A stretch of DNA of 64,000 nucleotides from Xenorhabdus japonica (GCF_900115195.1 NZ_FOVO01000007.1:1-64000); one strand, 5' to 3'. Shown: positions 10,721 to 20,444, counted from the stretch's first letter. Notes: generated by a model not told the origin, from the sequence alone. Numbers and translations: made by a program.

Positions 10721-11965
10721 TTAACGCTGAGCTAATCGATCAGTAGCTATGCGGGCATCTTCTGCCTGACAAGCCGCAGCGGTAAACAATACATCAGTGG
10801 AAGAATTCAAAGCAGTTTCAACAGAATCCTGCAATACACCAATGATCATTCCTACTGCTACAACTTGCATGGCTATTTCATTGGAAATTCCAAACATGCT
10901 ACATGCCAGTGGGATCAACAATAATGAACCACCTGCAACTCCAGACGCTCCACACGCAGCGATGGCAGAAACCACGCTAAGCAATATCGCGGTAGGAATA
11001 TCCACAGCTATGCCCAGCGTATTCACTGCCGCCAATGTCAACACAGTAATGGTTACTGCTGCACCAGCCATATTGATAGTTGCGCCCAACGGAATGGAAA
11101 CAGAATAGGTATCCTCATCCAGATTCATGCGGCGGCACATTGACATATTCACGGGAATATTGGCGGCAGAGCTGCGGGTAAAGAACGCCGTTACGCCACT
11201 TTCGCGCAAGCATTCAAAAACCAACGGATAAGGATTACGACGGATTTTCCAGTAAACAATCAGTGGATTGACGATCAGAGCAACGATAATCATACAGCCA
11301 ATCAGGACGGCTAACAAATGAACATAGTCGAGCAAAGCTGTAAAACCGGTTGTCGCAATCGTTGAAGAAACCAACCCGAAAATGCCAATAGGGGCCAGAC
11401 GGATAACAACACGTACAACTTGTGTCACTGATTCTGATAAATCTTGGAGCAGTGTCTTTGTTGATTCTTTAGCATGACGCAAGGCAATACCCAAACCAAT
11501 TGCCCACGCCAAAATTCCAATGTAATTCCCTTTTAATATCGCATCAATCGGATTGGCGACAATATTGATCAATACCCCTTTCAGTACCTCTACAATATTT
11601 TCCGGTGGTGATACTTGAACATTATTCGTCACCAACGCCAACATTGAGGGGAACAACATACTGCCAATTACGGCCACTACTGCTGCAAGGAATGTTCCTA
11701 TAATGTACAGAAATATTATCGGGCGAATATTGCTTTTCTGGCCTATCTTGTGGTTTGCAATCGAAGACATGACCAATATCCACACCAAAACAGGAGCCAC
11801 CGCTTTTAATGCGCCGACAAAGAGTGTTCCAAGCAGTTCAACCGATTCAGCCGCAGAAGGCGCTAACCATGCCAGCAAAGCCCCCAGTATTAATCCGATC
11901 AGAATTTGTTTGACTAGGCTTCCTTGTGTAATGTACCGCACAAAGCCTTTTTGTTGTTTTTCCAT
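10721..11965 (-). CDS. sstT: Serine/threonine:Na+ symporter SstT
   Basis: Inner-membrane dicarboxylate/amino acid:cation symporter family protein of 414 residues, the E. coli SstT length. It has multiple hydrophobic segments, the family signature [14 protein letters not shown], and the Na+/substrate motif [14 protein letters not shown]. The C-terminal [19 protein letters not shown] is near-diagnostic. It imports serine and threonine with sodium. The start at 11965 is chosen because the SstT-like N-terminus ([14 protein letters not shown]) begins shortly after it; the open frame upstream to 12055 has no conserved residues. Confidence 0.93.
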   Translation of the reverse strand: MEKQQKGFVRYITQGSLVKQILIGLILGALLAWLAPSAAESVELLGTLFVGALKAVAPVLVWILVMSSIANHKIGQKSNIRPIIFLYIIGTFLAAVVAVIGSMLFPSMLALVTNNVQVSPPENIVEVLKGVLINIVANPIDAILKGNYIGILAWAIGLGIALRHAKESTKTLLQDLSESVTQVVRVVIRLAPIGIFGLVSSTIATTGFTALLDYVHLLAVLIGCMIIVALIVNPLIVYWKIRRNPYPLVFECLRESGVTAFFTRSSAANIPVNMSMCRRMNLDEDTYSVSIPLGATINMAGAAVTITVLTLAAVNTLGIAVDIPTAILLSVVSAIAACGASGVAGGSLLLIPLACSMFGISNEIAMQVVAVGMIIGVLQDSVETALNSSTDVLFTAAACQAEDARIATDRLAQR

Positions 11966-12645
11966 AGTCTGTCCACTTGATATTTTTAGCTCGCTGAGCC
12001 TGATGTTTTTGTGTTTGCTTTTCCAGTACAGGAAATTAAGAGAACGACAAAGCATAATTCATTGCAATATACAGACTACACAACAATTGATAACAATTCA
12101 TTTACATTAGTGTGATCGAAACTGCAATTTTCTCATCGCAATACATTCATGATGTAATAAGCGTGACAATAAAAAACAACAAATTAATCTATTAATTCAA
12201 TTAATTACCAAAAAATTACTTTCAGCAATAAGCGCAGATTATTTATCTAATACGAATAGCACGGAGACATTACTTTTCGACAAATCAACCAATGAGTCAG
12301 TGTGGAATTAACTGACAAAATATATAAATTTAACCCATCCACGTGATAAATTGCCCATTAATGCTATTTTTGTAAAATTCATCAAATGATTAATTAATTG
12401 ATATATCCGAATGAATTACTTTTACATTGAGGTAATGTTCAATTGCTCAACAAAATTTTCTGTCTCGCTACTGCTGATTTTGTTAAAGTGTCCCTGTCAA
12501 TCTTTATGCCACCTTGAAGGGATTTCGAGAGCATTTTATGACAACGGAATTTAATGCTTTGTATTTCAAAGCACCAACAGAAATTCACCATAAATGCACC
12601 ATAAAAGTAAGATGCAATCCTTAACCCGCGTTTTAGGAACATTTG
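11966..12645. other. Long AT-rich spacer between sstT and yqjA
   Basis: About 680 bases between divergent genes, so it should contain both promoters. I see no protein-like frame, no long inverted repeat and no known RNA. A minus-strand frame at 12439-12687 has no family features and runs into yqjA. Confidence 0.45.
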
Positions 12646-13314
12646 ATGGAAATTGTAACAGACCTTATTTATGCACTTTGGCACCAAGATTACGAAACAC
12701 TAGCTAATCCATCACTAGCATGGGCGATCTACATACTGCTATTTACTATCCTATTTCTGGAAAATGGAATATTACCTGCCGCATTTTTACCCGGTGATAG
12801 CCTATTGATATTAGTTGGTGTCTTGATTGCAAAAGAAGCCATGAGCTTTTCTGAAACTTTAATTATTCTTACCGCCGGAGCAAGCCTTGGCTGCTGGGTT
12901 GGATATCTTCAGGGAAGATGGCTTGGCAATTCAAAATTAGTTCAGAGCTGGCTGTCACACCTTCCCGCACATTACCATCAACGTGCTCATAACCTATTCC
13001 ATCGTCATGGCTTATCTGCCTTGCTGATAGGCCGTTTCATTGCTTTTGTCAGAACATTGCTGCCAACGCTGGCAGGTCTTGCCGGGCTAAAAAATGGACG
13101 TTTCCAAATCTTCAATTGGCTTAGCGGGTTCCTGTGGGTGATTATTCTAACAACACTGGGTTATGCTCTTGGTAAAAGCCCTCTGTTCCGCCAGTACGAA
13201 GAATATCTGATGAATTTTTTGGTTCTGTTACCATTGTGCTTGCTGCTCATCGGCTTAATTGGCAGCCTGGTCGTCGTTTGGCGTAAAAAACGCGCTAATA
13301 ACTCTTCCCTATAA
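12646..13314 (+). CDS. yqjA: DedA-family inner-membrane protein YqjA
   Basis: Protein of 222 residues with the DedA (SNARE-associated/VTT) signature: the re-entrant LENGILPAAFLPGDSLL near residue 40 and GRFIAFVRTLLPTLAGLAG near 130, the latter with the conserved arginine. DedA proteins support lipid carrier recycling and proton-motive-force-dependent drug and alkaline tolerance. The ATG at 12646 is preferred over a TTG one codon upstream; AGGA lies suitably before it. In E. coli the next genes are mzrA and yqjC. Neither is present here, and yqjD follows after a 279-base gap. Confidence 0.9.
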   Translation: MEIVTDLIYALWHQDYETLANPSLAWAIYILLFTILFLENGILPAAFLPGDSLLILVGVLIAKEAMSFSETLIILTAGASLGCWVGYLQGRWLGNSKLVQSWLSHLPAHYHQRAHNLFHRHGLSALLIGRFIAFVRTLLPTLAGLAGLKNGRFQIFNWLSGFLWVIILTTLGYALGKSPLFRQYEEYLMNFLVLLPLCLLLIGLIGSLVVVWRKKRANNSSL

Positions 13315-13383
13315 CAATCGGCTGTAAAGTAATCTTTTAAACAATCTACTTTAAACAATTGGCTTTATAACAATCCACTTTTT
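13314..13383. repeat. Degenerate 14-15 bp tandem repeat after yqjA
   Basis: Three consecutive units begin ACAATC/TNRCTTTA: ACAATCTACTTTAA (13341), ACAATTGGCTTTATA (13355) and ACAATCCACTTTTT (13370). A longer diverged unit beginning ACAATCGGCTG starts at 13314, inside the yqjA stop region. It occupies the position where mzrA would be in E. coli. Confidence 0.5.
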
Positions 13384-13415
13384 CCCTGTGATATTACCAA
13401 AAACATATCACAGGG
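13384..13415 (+). terminator. Strong hairpin downstream of yqjA
   Basis: CCCTGTGATAT (13384-13394) pairs perfectly with ATATCACAGGG (13405-13415) around a 10-base loop. There is no T tract after it, so it may terminate inefficiently or only stabilise the transcript end. Confidence 0.5.
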
Positions 13416-13593
13416 CATTACTCTTCCAGCCCCATTTCACTTATCCATTAAGCGCTCTGCTCATCCATTTCAAACAATTTTTTAGATTAATTCGCAGCAT
13501 ATTATGACAATTTTTCATCTATTCATGCTTTAAACTCCTTATAAAAGCGTCTATGGTAGAGATTCATCCATCGTATATTTCAGGAGATAAGTC

Positions 13594-13899
13594 ATGCCAC
13601 AGAAAAGAAGCTCTGAAGATTTACGCACTGAGTTACAATCCCTCGCGGATACTCTGGAAGAAGTTCTTAATGACTCTGGTGAGAAATCGAAGGCTGAACT
13701 GGAAAAATTACGCAGTAAAGCAGAAAAAATGCTGAAAGATGCACGTAATGCCCTCAATAATGCTAACGATAAACTAGTCGATCAAACGAAAGAAATTGCC
13801 GGCCGTGCAGATAATTATGTCCGTGACAATCCTTGGACAGGTGTCGGTATCGGTGCAGCAGTTGGCGTTGTATTGGGTGTTCTGCTTTCAAGGCGCTGA
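13594..13899 (+). CDS. yqjD: ElaB/YqjD-family ribosome-associated membrane protein
   Basis: Protein of 101 residues of the DUF883 family. A long charged amphipathic helix (about residues 5-75, rich in Glu, Lys, Ala and Leu) precedes DNPWTGVGIGAAVGVVLGVLLSRR, a single C-terminal transmembrane anchor with a terminal Arg pair. E. coli YqjD is tail-anchored in the inner membrane and tethers stationary-phase ribosomes. A good ribosome site (AGGAG) precedes the start. It begins the compact yqjD-yqjE-yqjK run. Confidence 0.88.
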   Translation: MPQKRSSEDLRTELQSLADTLEEVLNDSGEKSKAELEKLRSKAEKMLKDARNALNNANDKLVDQTKEIAGRADNYVRDNPWTGVGIGAAVGVVLGVLLSRR

Positions 13900-13900
13900 A

Positions 13901-14302
13901 ATGACTCAATCCCCTCACTCTAAAGGCCCTGGAAAAGGGCTATTTGATACTGTACGACGAGTAGTAGCAATTGTTGTTCATATGGTTGAAACCCGTATCC
14001 AACTTATTGCTGTTGAGCTAGAGGAGGGAGCAGCAACGCTGATACATCTGCTTCTTCTGATAGGGTTTACCTTATTGTTCGCGGGCTTTGGCCTGATATG
14101 CCTACTGGTGCTGATATTCTGGGTCATCGATCCAGCCTACCGAATAACGGCAATGGTCATCACTGCCGGAACACTACTGCTCCTCGCCGTATTTAGTGCA
14201 ATGTGGACGATAAAAAAAGCCCGAAAACTGACCTTTCTTAACGCAACCAGAGAGCAGTTGAATGTTGACCGCAAAATGCTGGAGGGTGATCATCATGAAT
14301 AA
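13901..14302 (+). CDS. yqjE: YqjE-family inner-membrane protein
   Basis: Protein of 133 residues with two closely spaced hydrophobic segments (about residues 45-70 and 80-105), flanked by an N-terminal amphipathic stretch containing TRIQLIAVELEE, typical of the YqjE (DUF1469) family. Its function is unknown. The frame extends upstream inside yqjD, but the ATG at 13901, one base after the yqjD stop, matches the family N-terminus. The 3' end overlaps yqjK by eight bases. Confidence 0.82.
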   Translation: MTQSPHSKGPGKGLFDTVRRVVAIVVHMVETRIQLIAVELEEGAATLIHLLLLIGFTLLFAGFGLICLLVLIFWVIDPAYRITAMVITAGTLLLLAVFSAMWTIKKARKLTFLNATREQLNVDRKMLEGDHHE

Positions 14303-14585
14303 ATCGGGGCATCATCAGCAAAAGTTGCGAAAGCAGCAGCTATTAACAGAGATCCAGCAACAACGACAGTTACTCTCTATCTATAGCCGGAACTGGCTTG
14401 AAGCCACGCAAGCTTATGATAAAGGTTGGCAAACTTTGACTGCTTTCAAGCCTTATCTCGCCATTGCCTCTGGTGTTGCCCTGATTTATGGTCTGCGCCA
14501 TCCCAAGAAATTTTATCGCTGGTCACTCCGCATGGTCAGCATCTTTGGGTTCATGAAAGCCATGCGAAATACACTATACAAGTAA
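14295..14585 (+). CDS. yqjK: YqjK-like protein
   Basis: Small basic protein of 96 residues with a Gln-rich amphipathic N-terminal half, SRNWLEATQAYDKGW in the middle and a weakly hydrophobic segment around residues 55-70. This pattern and its position after yqjE match YqjK; the function is unknown. The ATG at 14295 lies within the end of yqjE, giving an eight-base overlap and translational coupling. Confidence 0.75.
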   Translation: MNKSGHHQQKLRKQQLLTEIQQQRQLLSIYSRNWLEATQAYDKGWQTLTAFKPYLAIASGVALIYGLRHPKKFYRWSLRMVSIFGFMKAMRNTLYK

Positions 14586-14816
14586 GTAGCCATAATTCTG
14601 TTTCTTATTCAAATTCCCTTTTGTACTCTGACTAATTTCTTCAAAAAAACTGCATGAAATTGTTAACATTCTTTACTATCAACAAATAACACCTCTATTT
14701 AGAATACCGCCCATCAGCCAATGATTAACAAATTGTGCCATTTAGTTCATTTATTGGACAAAAAATCAAAATAGACAGCTTATTTATCGCTACCTGCGGT
14801 ATTTTTGGAGACGTTC

Positions 14817-15212
14817 ATGAAAAAATTTGAAGATAGTAGCCTATTAATTGCCCGTATTTTAATATCCGTTCTTTTCATTATCGCAGGATATGGAAAATTA
14901 GGTGATGCCTACGCAGGAACGCAGGAGTTTATGGAAGCCATGAAGGTTCCGGGAATTTTACTGCCACTGACTATCTTACTTGAACTTGGTGGCGGAATTG
15001 CTGTGATGTTCGGCCTGTTAACCCGTACCACGGCTGTGTTTACATTTATTTTCTGTATTCTGACAGCTATTCTGTTCCACAATGATTTTTCAAATGACAT
15101 GAACCTGACTATGTTCCTGAAAAATTTCTCCATTGGCGCAGGTTACCTGCTGCTGGCTATGATGGGCCCAGGAAAATTCAGTATTGATCATGCATTGAAG
15201 AAAAACTGGTAG
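14817..15212 (+). CDS. yqjF: DoxX-family inner-membrane protein YqjF
   Basis: Protein of 131 residues with four hydrophobic segments of the DoxX family: SLLIARILISVLFIIAGYGKL at the start, LPLTILLELGGGIAVMFG, the TAVFTFIFCILTAILFH segment and the C-terminal GAGYLLLAMMGPGKFSID. E. coli YqjF has 130 residues; its role is uncertain, with reports linking it to the electrophile-responsive YhaJ regulon. That makes the neighbouring yhaJ interesting. The ATG at 14817 is preferred to a TTG at 14805 because GGAG lies six bases before it. Confidence 0.87.
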   Translation: MKKFEDSSLLIARILISVLFIIAGYGKLGDAYAGTQEFMEAMKVPGILLPLTILLELGGGIAVMFGLLTRTTAVFTFIFCILTAILFHNDFSNDMNLTMFLKNFSIGAGYLLLAMMGPGKFSIDHALKKNW

Positions 15213-15232
15213 AAGAAAAACTGCTAGAAGCT

Positions 15233-15270
15233 GAAAGCCCCTTGCTGCGATTACACAGCAAGGGGCTTTC
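15233..15270. terminator. Terminator shared by yqjF and yhaJ
   Basis: A perfect 15-bp stem, GAAAGCCCCTTGCTG with CAGCAAGGGGCTTTC, and an 8-base loop lie between the convergent stops of yqjF (15212) and yhaJ (15278). Confidence 0.8.
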
Positions 15271-15277
15271 ATGCACG

Positions 15278-16174
15278 CTATTTCTTCGCAAACAATTTGG
15301 GGATTTCACGTAAGCACCAGGACTTAGCTTCTCCCATACTATCGCGCCGCCAAGCCATGATAATGTTGGTTTCATGACTGTACTCCGAACCAACAACACA
15401 CAAACGGCCTTCAGCAATATCTTGTTCCACCATAGGATATGGCATAGTAGCCACGCCCAACCCTGCCAAAAGCGCCCGGCGTTTATCTTCCAGTGTACTC
15501 ACTGTCAAGCGAGGTTGTTTATCCAATAACTTAACCGTCAATACAGGGCGCTCCCTTGCCGTATCAGCTACTGCTATTCCACGATACTTTACTCGCGTAG
15601 TATCAGACAGTGGTTCGGGTTCATGATGAATAGGATGATCCACACTGGCAACATAGACGTTGTTAATAGAATAAAGTGTCCGTGAATTCACTTCCGCCGA
15701 AGCCCTAAAATGAAGGTCAGGAGCAATCACAATATCAGCATGCCCGGTTTCCAATCGCTCCCAAGCACCTGCCAGTACTTCCGTCGTTAACGAAAGTTGC
15801 GTATTCGATTTAGTAGCCAGTTTATCCACGATAGGGAAAAGTGATGTGATTGGGAACAGGGCTTCACACACAATAGTCAGGTGTGTTTCCCAACCATGGG
15901 CAAGCGCTTCGGCATCTGCTGTCAATTTATCTGCCGCCTCAAGCAATAACCGCCCTCGTTCCAACAGCATCCGGCCAACATTGGTAAATTTCGTGCGATG
16001 ACCAGAACGATCAAACAGCACAACATCCAGCTCTTCTTCCAATTTCTGCATGGTGTAACTCAATGCGGAAGGAACTCGGCCCAACTCATCCGCTGCCGCA
16101 GCGAAACTTCCTCGCCGATCTATCGCATCCATTACCCGCAGGGATTCCAAGGTAAGCGCACGTTCTTTGCTCAT
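15278..16174 (-). CDS. yhaJ: LysR-family regulator YhaJ
   Basis: LysR-type transcriptional regulator of 298 residues. The winged helix-turn-helix occupies about residues 8-65 (LESLRVMDAIDRRGSFAAA, then ALSYTMQKLEEEL and LFDR), followed by a periplasmic-binding-protein-like effector domain. In E. coli YhaJ activates yqjF and itself in response to aromatic electrophiles such as dinitrotoluene breakdown products, and controls virulence genes in some strains. It lies between yqjF and divergently transcribed yhaK, as in E. coli. Confidence 0.9.
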   Translation of the reverse strand: MSKERALTLESLRVMDAIDRRGSFAAAADELGRVPSALSYTMQKLEEELDVVLFDRSGHRTKFTNVGRMLLERGRLLLEAADKLTADAEALAHGWETHLTIVCEALFPITSLFPIVDKLATKSNTQLSLTTEVLAGAWERLETGHADIVIAPDLHFRASAEVNSRTLYSINNVYVASVDHPIHHEPEPLSDTTRVKYRGIAVADTARERPVLTVKLLDKQPRLTVSTLEDKRRALLAGLGVATMPYPMVEQDIAEGRLCVVGSEYSHETNIIMAWRRDSMGEAKSWCLREIPKLFAKK

Positions 16175-16288
16175 ATTTTTCTCAATCAGGAATTTTGAAT
16201 ATAGACACCAGATTAACTGGCTAACATTTCAACGTCCAGATAATTAAGATCGAGAATAATAGATCTATTAGTTGAAGAGATTACAGTC

Positions 16289-17008
16289 ATGATGATAACG
16301 AGAACAGCAAATCAATGCGGAAAAGCTGATTATGGTTGGTTACAGGCTCGCTATACTTTTTCATTTGGTCACTATTTTGACCCAAAATTTTTGAACTACC
16401 GGGCACTGCGTGTTCTTAATCAGGAAGTCTTGGCGCCAAAAGCTGAATTCCAACCGAAAGCTTACCCTCATGTTGATATTCTGAATATTATCCTGCAAGG
16501 GGAAGTTCAATATCGAGACAGTGAAGGTAACAACTTCCATGCACGTCAGGGGGATTGCCTGCTATTTTCTGCCCGTCAGGGTATTAGTTACAGTGAGCAC
16601 AATACCAGTGACAAAATACTACTGACACGGCTGCAACTCTGGCTCAATGCCTGTCCTCAGCAAGAAGCACAACCATTACAGCGTAAGGTGCTGACAAACA
16701 AGCCACTCACATTGCTGGCCTCTCCTACGTCAGAAAACAATAGCATGCGTCTGCGCCAACAAGTCAGGATAAGCTATCTCGTGCTTAAGCCCCATAACAA
16801 CCAGGTTCTGACTTTGCGAGGCAAACATGCTTACCTGCAATCCATCAGTGGTAACGCAATAATTCGCGGTAACGTAAGAATCAACGATAACAAAAGCAGA
16901 GATGTGATGCTTAAATGCGGGGATGGTGTATTCATTCAAGAAGAGCAGGAGGTGATATTACAGGCGGATACTCCATTTCGAGGCCTACTTATTGATTTGG
17001 ATGACTAA
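16289..17008 (+). CDS. yhaK: Pirin-family bicupin YhaK
   Basis: Protein of 239 residues of the pirin family. The N-terminal DYGWLQARYTFSFGHYFDPKF and LRVLNQEVLAP segments are typical, and a second cupin half follows. Family members may carry quercetinase or redox-sensor activity; E. coli YhaK lacks clear metal occupancy, so no activity should be assumed. Either of two adjacent ATG codons (16289 or 16292) could start it; GAAGAG upstream is better spaced for the first. It is divergent from yhaJ, whose product may control it. Confidence 0.88.
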   Translation: MMITRTANQCGKADYGWLQARYTFSFGHYFDPKFLNYRALRVLNQEVLAPKAEFQPKAYPHVDILNIILQGEVQYRDSEGNNFHARQGDCLLFSARQGISYSEHNTSDKILLTRLQLWLNACPQQEAQPLQRKVLTNKPLTLLASPTSENNSMRLRQQVRISYLVLKPHNNQVLTLRGKHAYLQSISGNAIIRGNVRINDNKSRDVMLKCGDGVFIQEEQEVILQADTPFRGLLIDLDD

Positions 17009-17074
17009 TTCCTTTTGTTCCTGATACCCATTCCATATTGAGTCAATTTATCCAGTTTACCCATAAATGAAACA

Positions 17075-17104
17075 AGCCCTATAAAGCTTTCGCTCTATAG
17101 GGCT
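17075..17104 (-). terminator. rnpB terminator
   Basis: AGCCCTATA pairs with TATAGGGCT (17075-17083 with 17096-17104), partly extended by AAGC/GCT within the loop. On the minus strand the stem is followed by TGTTTCATTT. It starts a few bases after the mature RNase P RNA 3' end. Confidence 0.75.
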
Positions 17105-17108
17105 AAAT

Positions 17109-17489
<381 letters not shown>

Positions 17490-17496
17490 GGCGCGG

Positions 17497-17525
17497 ATTA
17501 TAAGAGGTTTGCTATTCAATGTATA
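17497..17525 (-). promoter_or_regulatory. rnpB promoter
   Basis: On the minus strand a perfect -10 TATAAT (17497-17502) lies 17 bases from TATACA (17520-17525). A GC-rich discriminator (CCGCGCC) leads to the mature RNA 5' end, as in growth-rate-controlled stable RNA promoters. It abuts the rsmI stop. Confidence 0.75.
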
Positions 17526-17532
17526 GGAGTTT

Positions 17533-18423
17533 TCACGCGTCTTCTTCAATTTGATCCTGTGCAGCATTTTGATCGAGCGAATAACGATACAAGGCATTTT
17601 TCTTCACACCATGGATTTCTGCCGCCAATGCCGCTGCCTTTTTCAATGGAAGTTCTTTTTGCAGCAACGCCAGCGTCCGCAAAGCTTCCGGCGGCAAGCT
17701 ATCGTCCGCAGGTTTACGATACCCTTCCACAATCAGAACCATTTCTCCCCGACGACGGGTTTCATCTTCCCTGACCCATGCCAGAAGTTCACCAGCAGGC
17801 ATTCCTTGAATAGATTCCCACGCTTTGGTTAATTCTCGTGCCAGCACAACATAACGATCCGCCCCCCACACTTTCACAATATCTTCTAAACTGTCCAACA
17901 AACGATGTGTCGATTCGTAGAAAATCAGCGTTCGCGGCTCTTGTGCTAACTCGCGCAAGGTATCTTGGCGCCCCTTACTTTTGGCGGGTAAGAAACCTTC
18001 ATAACAAAAGCGATCTGAAGGTAAACCAGCAGCAGACAGTGCTGTAATTGCCGCACAAGGACCAGGAAGTGGCACTACCTTGATGCCCGCTTCACGGCAG
18101 CGACGAACAAGGTGATAGCCCGGATCATTGATCAAAGGTGTACCGGCATCAGATACCAGTGCGATGCTCGCTCCTTGTTCAAGCTTCGTAAGTATTTGAT
18201 CTGCTTTTTGCTGTTCATTATGATCATGAAGTGCGAACATGCGCGCATTAATGGCAAAATGTTGAAGCAACAAGCCAGTGTGTCGCGTATCTTCGGCTGC
18301 AATCAGATCGACATGTTTAAGAACTTCAAGAGCACGCTGAGTAATATCCCCCAGATTTCCAATAGGGGTTGGTACAACATATAGCGTGGATGTCGTAACC
18401 ACTGCTCGATTGGTTTGATTCAT
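17533..18423 (-). CDS. rsmI: 16S rRNA C1402 2'-O-ribose methyltransferase RsmI
   Basis: Protein of 296 residues (E. coli 286). It carries the tetrapyrrole-methylase-type fold with [15 protein letters not shown] at the N-terminus, [26 protein letters not shown] and [17 protein letters not shown], all RsmI signatures. With SAM it methylates C1402 of 16S rRNA in the decoding centre. It is divergent from lpoA with only about 60 bases between starts, as in E. coli. Confidence 0.95.
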   Translation of the reverse strand: MNQTNRAVVTTSTLYVVPTPIGNLGDITQRALEVLKHVDLIAAEDTRHTGLLLQHFAINARMFALHDHNEQQKADQILTKLEQGASIALVSDAGTPLINDPGYHLVRRCREAGIKVVPLPGPCAAITALSAAGLPSDRFCYEGFLPAKSKGRQDTLRELAQEPRTLIFYESTHRLLDSLEDIVKVWGADRYVVLARELTKAWESIQGMPAGELLAWVREDETRRRGEMVLIVEGYRKPADDSLPPEALRTLALLQKELPLKKAAALAAEIHGVKKNALYRYSLDQNAAQDQIEEDA

Positions 18424-18486
18424 TGTTTCATCCGAATGACCGATTTAAAATTGAGCATCTTTGAAAAAAACATCACTGGATACAGT

Positions 18487-20391
18487 ATGCTTCCCTCAAT
18501 TTTTGTGCGTTTTAAAACTGGTTTAGTCTATACAGCGCTGCTGTCGACTATGATTATTGCAGGGTGTACCATGCCCGCACAGCAAGGGCAACCAACTTCT
18601 GAGCCTCAGGACAGTATCAGCGCAGAGATTAACCGCTATCAAGCCATTATTGATGCAGCACACAATCAACCATCGCTGGATGTTATCCGTGCTTACATCG
18701 CGTTGGAGTCCTATTTAACAAAAAACCAAGCAACAGATGATACCACCCGCCAGAAAAATCTTGATGAGACATGGCAATTACTGACGCATCTTTCACCCCA
18801 GCAAATGAGTGAATTGGTGATTAATGCCAATGAATATACATTGCAAGGTTGGCTTGATTTACTCAATACCTATCAGATTAATAAACAGGATCTGGAGAAA
18901 CTGCGTTCAGCTGTCCACGATTGGCAAATCCGTTATTCAAACAACCCTGCTGCACGTAGTTTACCCTCGCCCCTGCAACAAATTCTGCAAGAGGCCAAAA
19001 CCAGCCATGCCACAATTGGATTATTTCTGCCTTTGAGCGGTCCGACAAAAGTGTTTGGTGAAGCTATTCGCCAAGGTTTCCTTGATGCACAAAAAGGATT
19101 GCCAAAGTTATCTTTATCAAAACCTGCATTGCTAAAACCAGAATTGCCAACAAATACCGTTGATTCAAATGGGGAAATCAACACCACGCCACCTAATGCT
19201 GAATCAGCCGATCCTGAAAATGCCAGCGTTGCAAATTCAGAAAATAGTGGCGTTGCTGCGATTGAACCCATATCTGAAATGGATGCGGTCACAGATATCG
19301 TATCAACTGCGGATTCGGTACCAACAGTGGCTTCTACGATTAATGATGCTCCTATCAATAATCAAACTGTAAAAATCTATGACACTAACAGCCAGCCACT
19401 CACTGCCCTGCTGGCACAGGCTGAACAAGATGGTGTGACTCTGGTCGTTGGGCCATTGCTGAAAATTAATGTAGAGCAATTGGCTCAGATTGAGACTCCA
19501 TTGAATATTCTGGCACTCAATGAACTTGATGTACCACAAACACAGTCAAGTATCTGTTATTTCTCGCTCTCTCCTGAAGATGAAGCGAAGAATGCCGCAA
19601 TGCATATTTGGCAACAACAAAAGCGCAGTCCTCTGGTGTTGATACCTCGTACTGAGTTGGGTACTCGAGTTGTAAAAGCCTTTGCGGAAGAGTGGCAAAA
19701 ATTGGGTGGTCAAGCGGTATTGCAACAAGCTTTTGGAACACCGAGCGAAATGAGGCAGTCCATGAATCGTGGAATTGGCATTCGCTTATCTGGTACACCA
19801 GTTATCCCCACAAGCTCAGAAACTACCCCTGTGGATGCTGTTTACATTGTCGCGACAGCGAATGAACTGACCACCATCAAGCCAATGATCGATATGGCAA
19901 TCAGTTCCCGTAAAAAGCCGACTCTCTATGCCAGCTCACGCAGCAATACATCAGGCTCAGGCCCGGATTTCCGTCTAGAGATGGATGGTATGCAATTTAG
20001 TGATATTCCATTGCTGACAGGTGCAAATGTGCCATTAATGCAACAAGCTGCCAAAAAATTCGCCAATGATTATTCTCTGATGCGCATCTATGCAATGGGA
20101 ATCGATGCATGGTCACTGGCTAATCAATTTGCGCAAATGCGGCAAGAGATGGGATTCCGCTTGAATGGTGCATCGGGAGAACTTTCCGTGACGGGTAACT
20201 GCACCATCTTGCGTCAACTACCATGGATGCAATTCAATAATGGCCGTATAGTTCTCGAAAATCGCACTGGCGATGTCAATAATACTAATGTCAATAACCC
20301 CAATGCCAATAGCGGAAATATCAATGGCGCAGAAAACAGCAATAACACTGGCAATATGGATAATCCCGATAACGTAAATAATGCTTTGTAA
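18487..20391 (+). CDS. lpoA: Outer-membrane lipoprotein activator of PBP1A, LpoA (shortened N-domain)
   Basis: Lipoprotein of 634 residues that activates PBP1A from the outer membrane. The signal peptide ends in the lipobox IIAGC with Cys27. From about residue 50 it follows the E. coli pattern: NRYQAIIDAAHNQPSLDVIRA, LVINANEYTLQGWLDLL, then the PBP-like C-domain (TIGLFLPLSG, LVVGPLL, MGIDAWSLANQF). Compared from memory with E. coli LpoA (678 residues), about 87 residues of the N-terminal TPR-like domain are absent after the lipobox. The protein ends with a 42-residue Asn-rich tail not present in E. coli. The start at 18487 is chosen because it begins the signal peptide; the frame extends upstream to 18415. 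Confidence 0.9.
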   Translation: MLPSIFVRFKTGLVYTALLSTMIIAGCTMPAQQGQPTSEPQDSISAEINRYQAIIDAAHNQPSLDVIRAYIALESYLTKNQATDDTTRQKNLDETWQLLTHLSPQQMSELVINANEYTLQGWLDLLNTYQINKQDLEKLRSAVHDWQIRYSNNPAARSLPSPLQQILQEAKTSHATIGLFLPLSGPTKVFGEAIRQGFLDAQKGLPKLSLSKPALLKPELPTNTVDSNGEINTTPPNAESADPENASVANSENSGVAAIEPISEMDAVTDIVSTADSVPTVASTINDAPINNQTVKIYDTNSQPLTALLAQAEQDGVTLVVGPLLKINVEQLAQIETPLNILALNELDVPQTQSSICYFSLSPEDEAKNAAMHIWQQQKRSPLVLIPRTELGTRVVKAFAEEWQKLGGQAVLQQAFGTPSEMRQSMNRGIGIRLSGTPVIPTSSETTPVDAVYIVATANELTTIKPMIDMAISSRKKPTLYASSRSNTSGSGPDFRLEMDGMQFSDIPLLTGANVPLMQQAAKKFANDYSLMRIYAMGIDAWSLANQFAQMRQEMGFRLNGASGELSVTGNCTILRQLPWMQFNNGRIVLENRTGDVNNTNVNNPNANSGNINGAENSNNTGNMDNPDNVNNAL

Positions 20392-20395
20392 AGTA

Positions 20396-20428
20396 ACGCT
20401 CCCGATCATGGATAATGGTCGGGAGCGT
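20396..20428 (+). terminator. Hairpin after lpoA
   Basis: ACGCTCCCGA (20396-20405) pairs with TCGGGAGCGT (20419-20428), and CAT/ATG extends the stem around a bulge. It is followed by AAAAAAC rather than T residues, so it is more likely a partial terminator or mRNA-stabilising hairpin than a strong stop. Confidence 0.5.
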
Positions 20429-20444
20429 AAAAAACAGGTAACAA

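Noticed and set aside
12439-12687. 82-codon minus-strand frame before yqjA
   Set aside because: It overlaps the yqjA start in antisense and has no family pattern.
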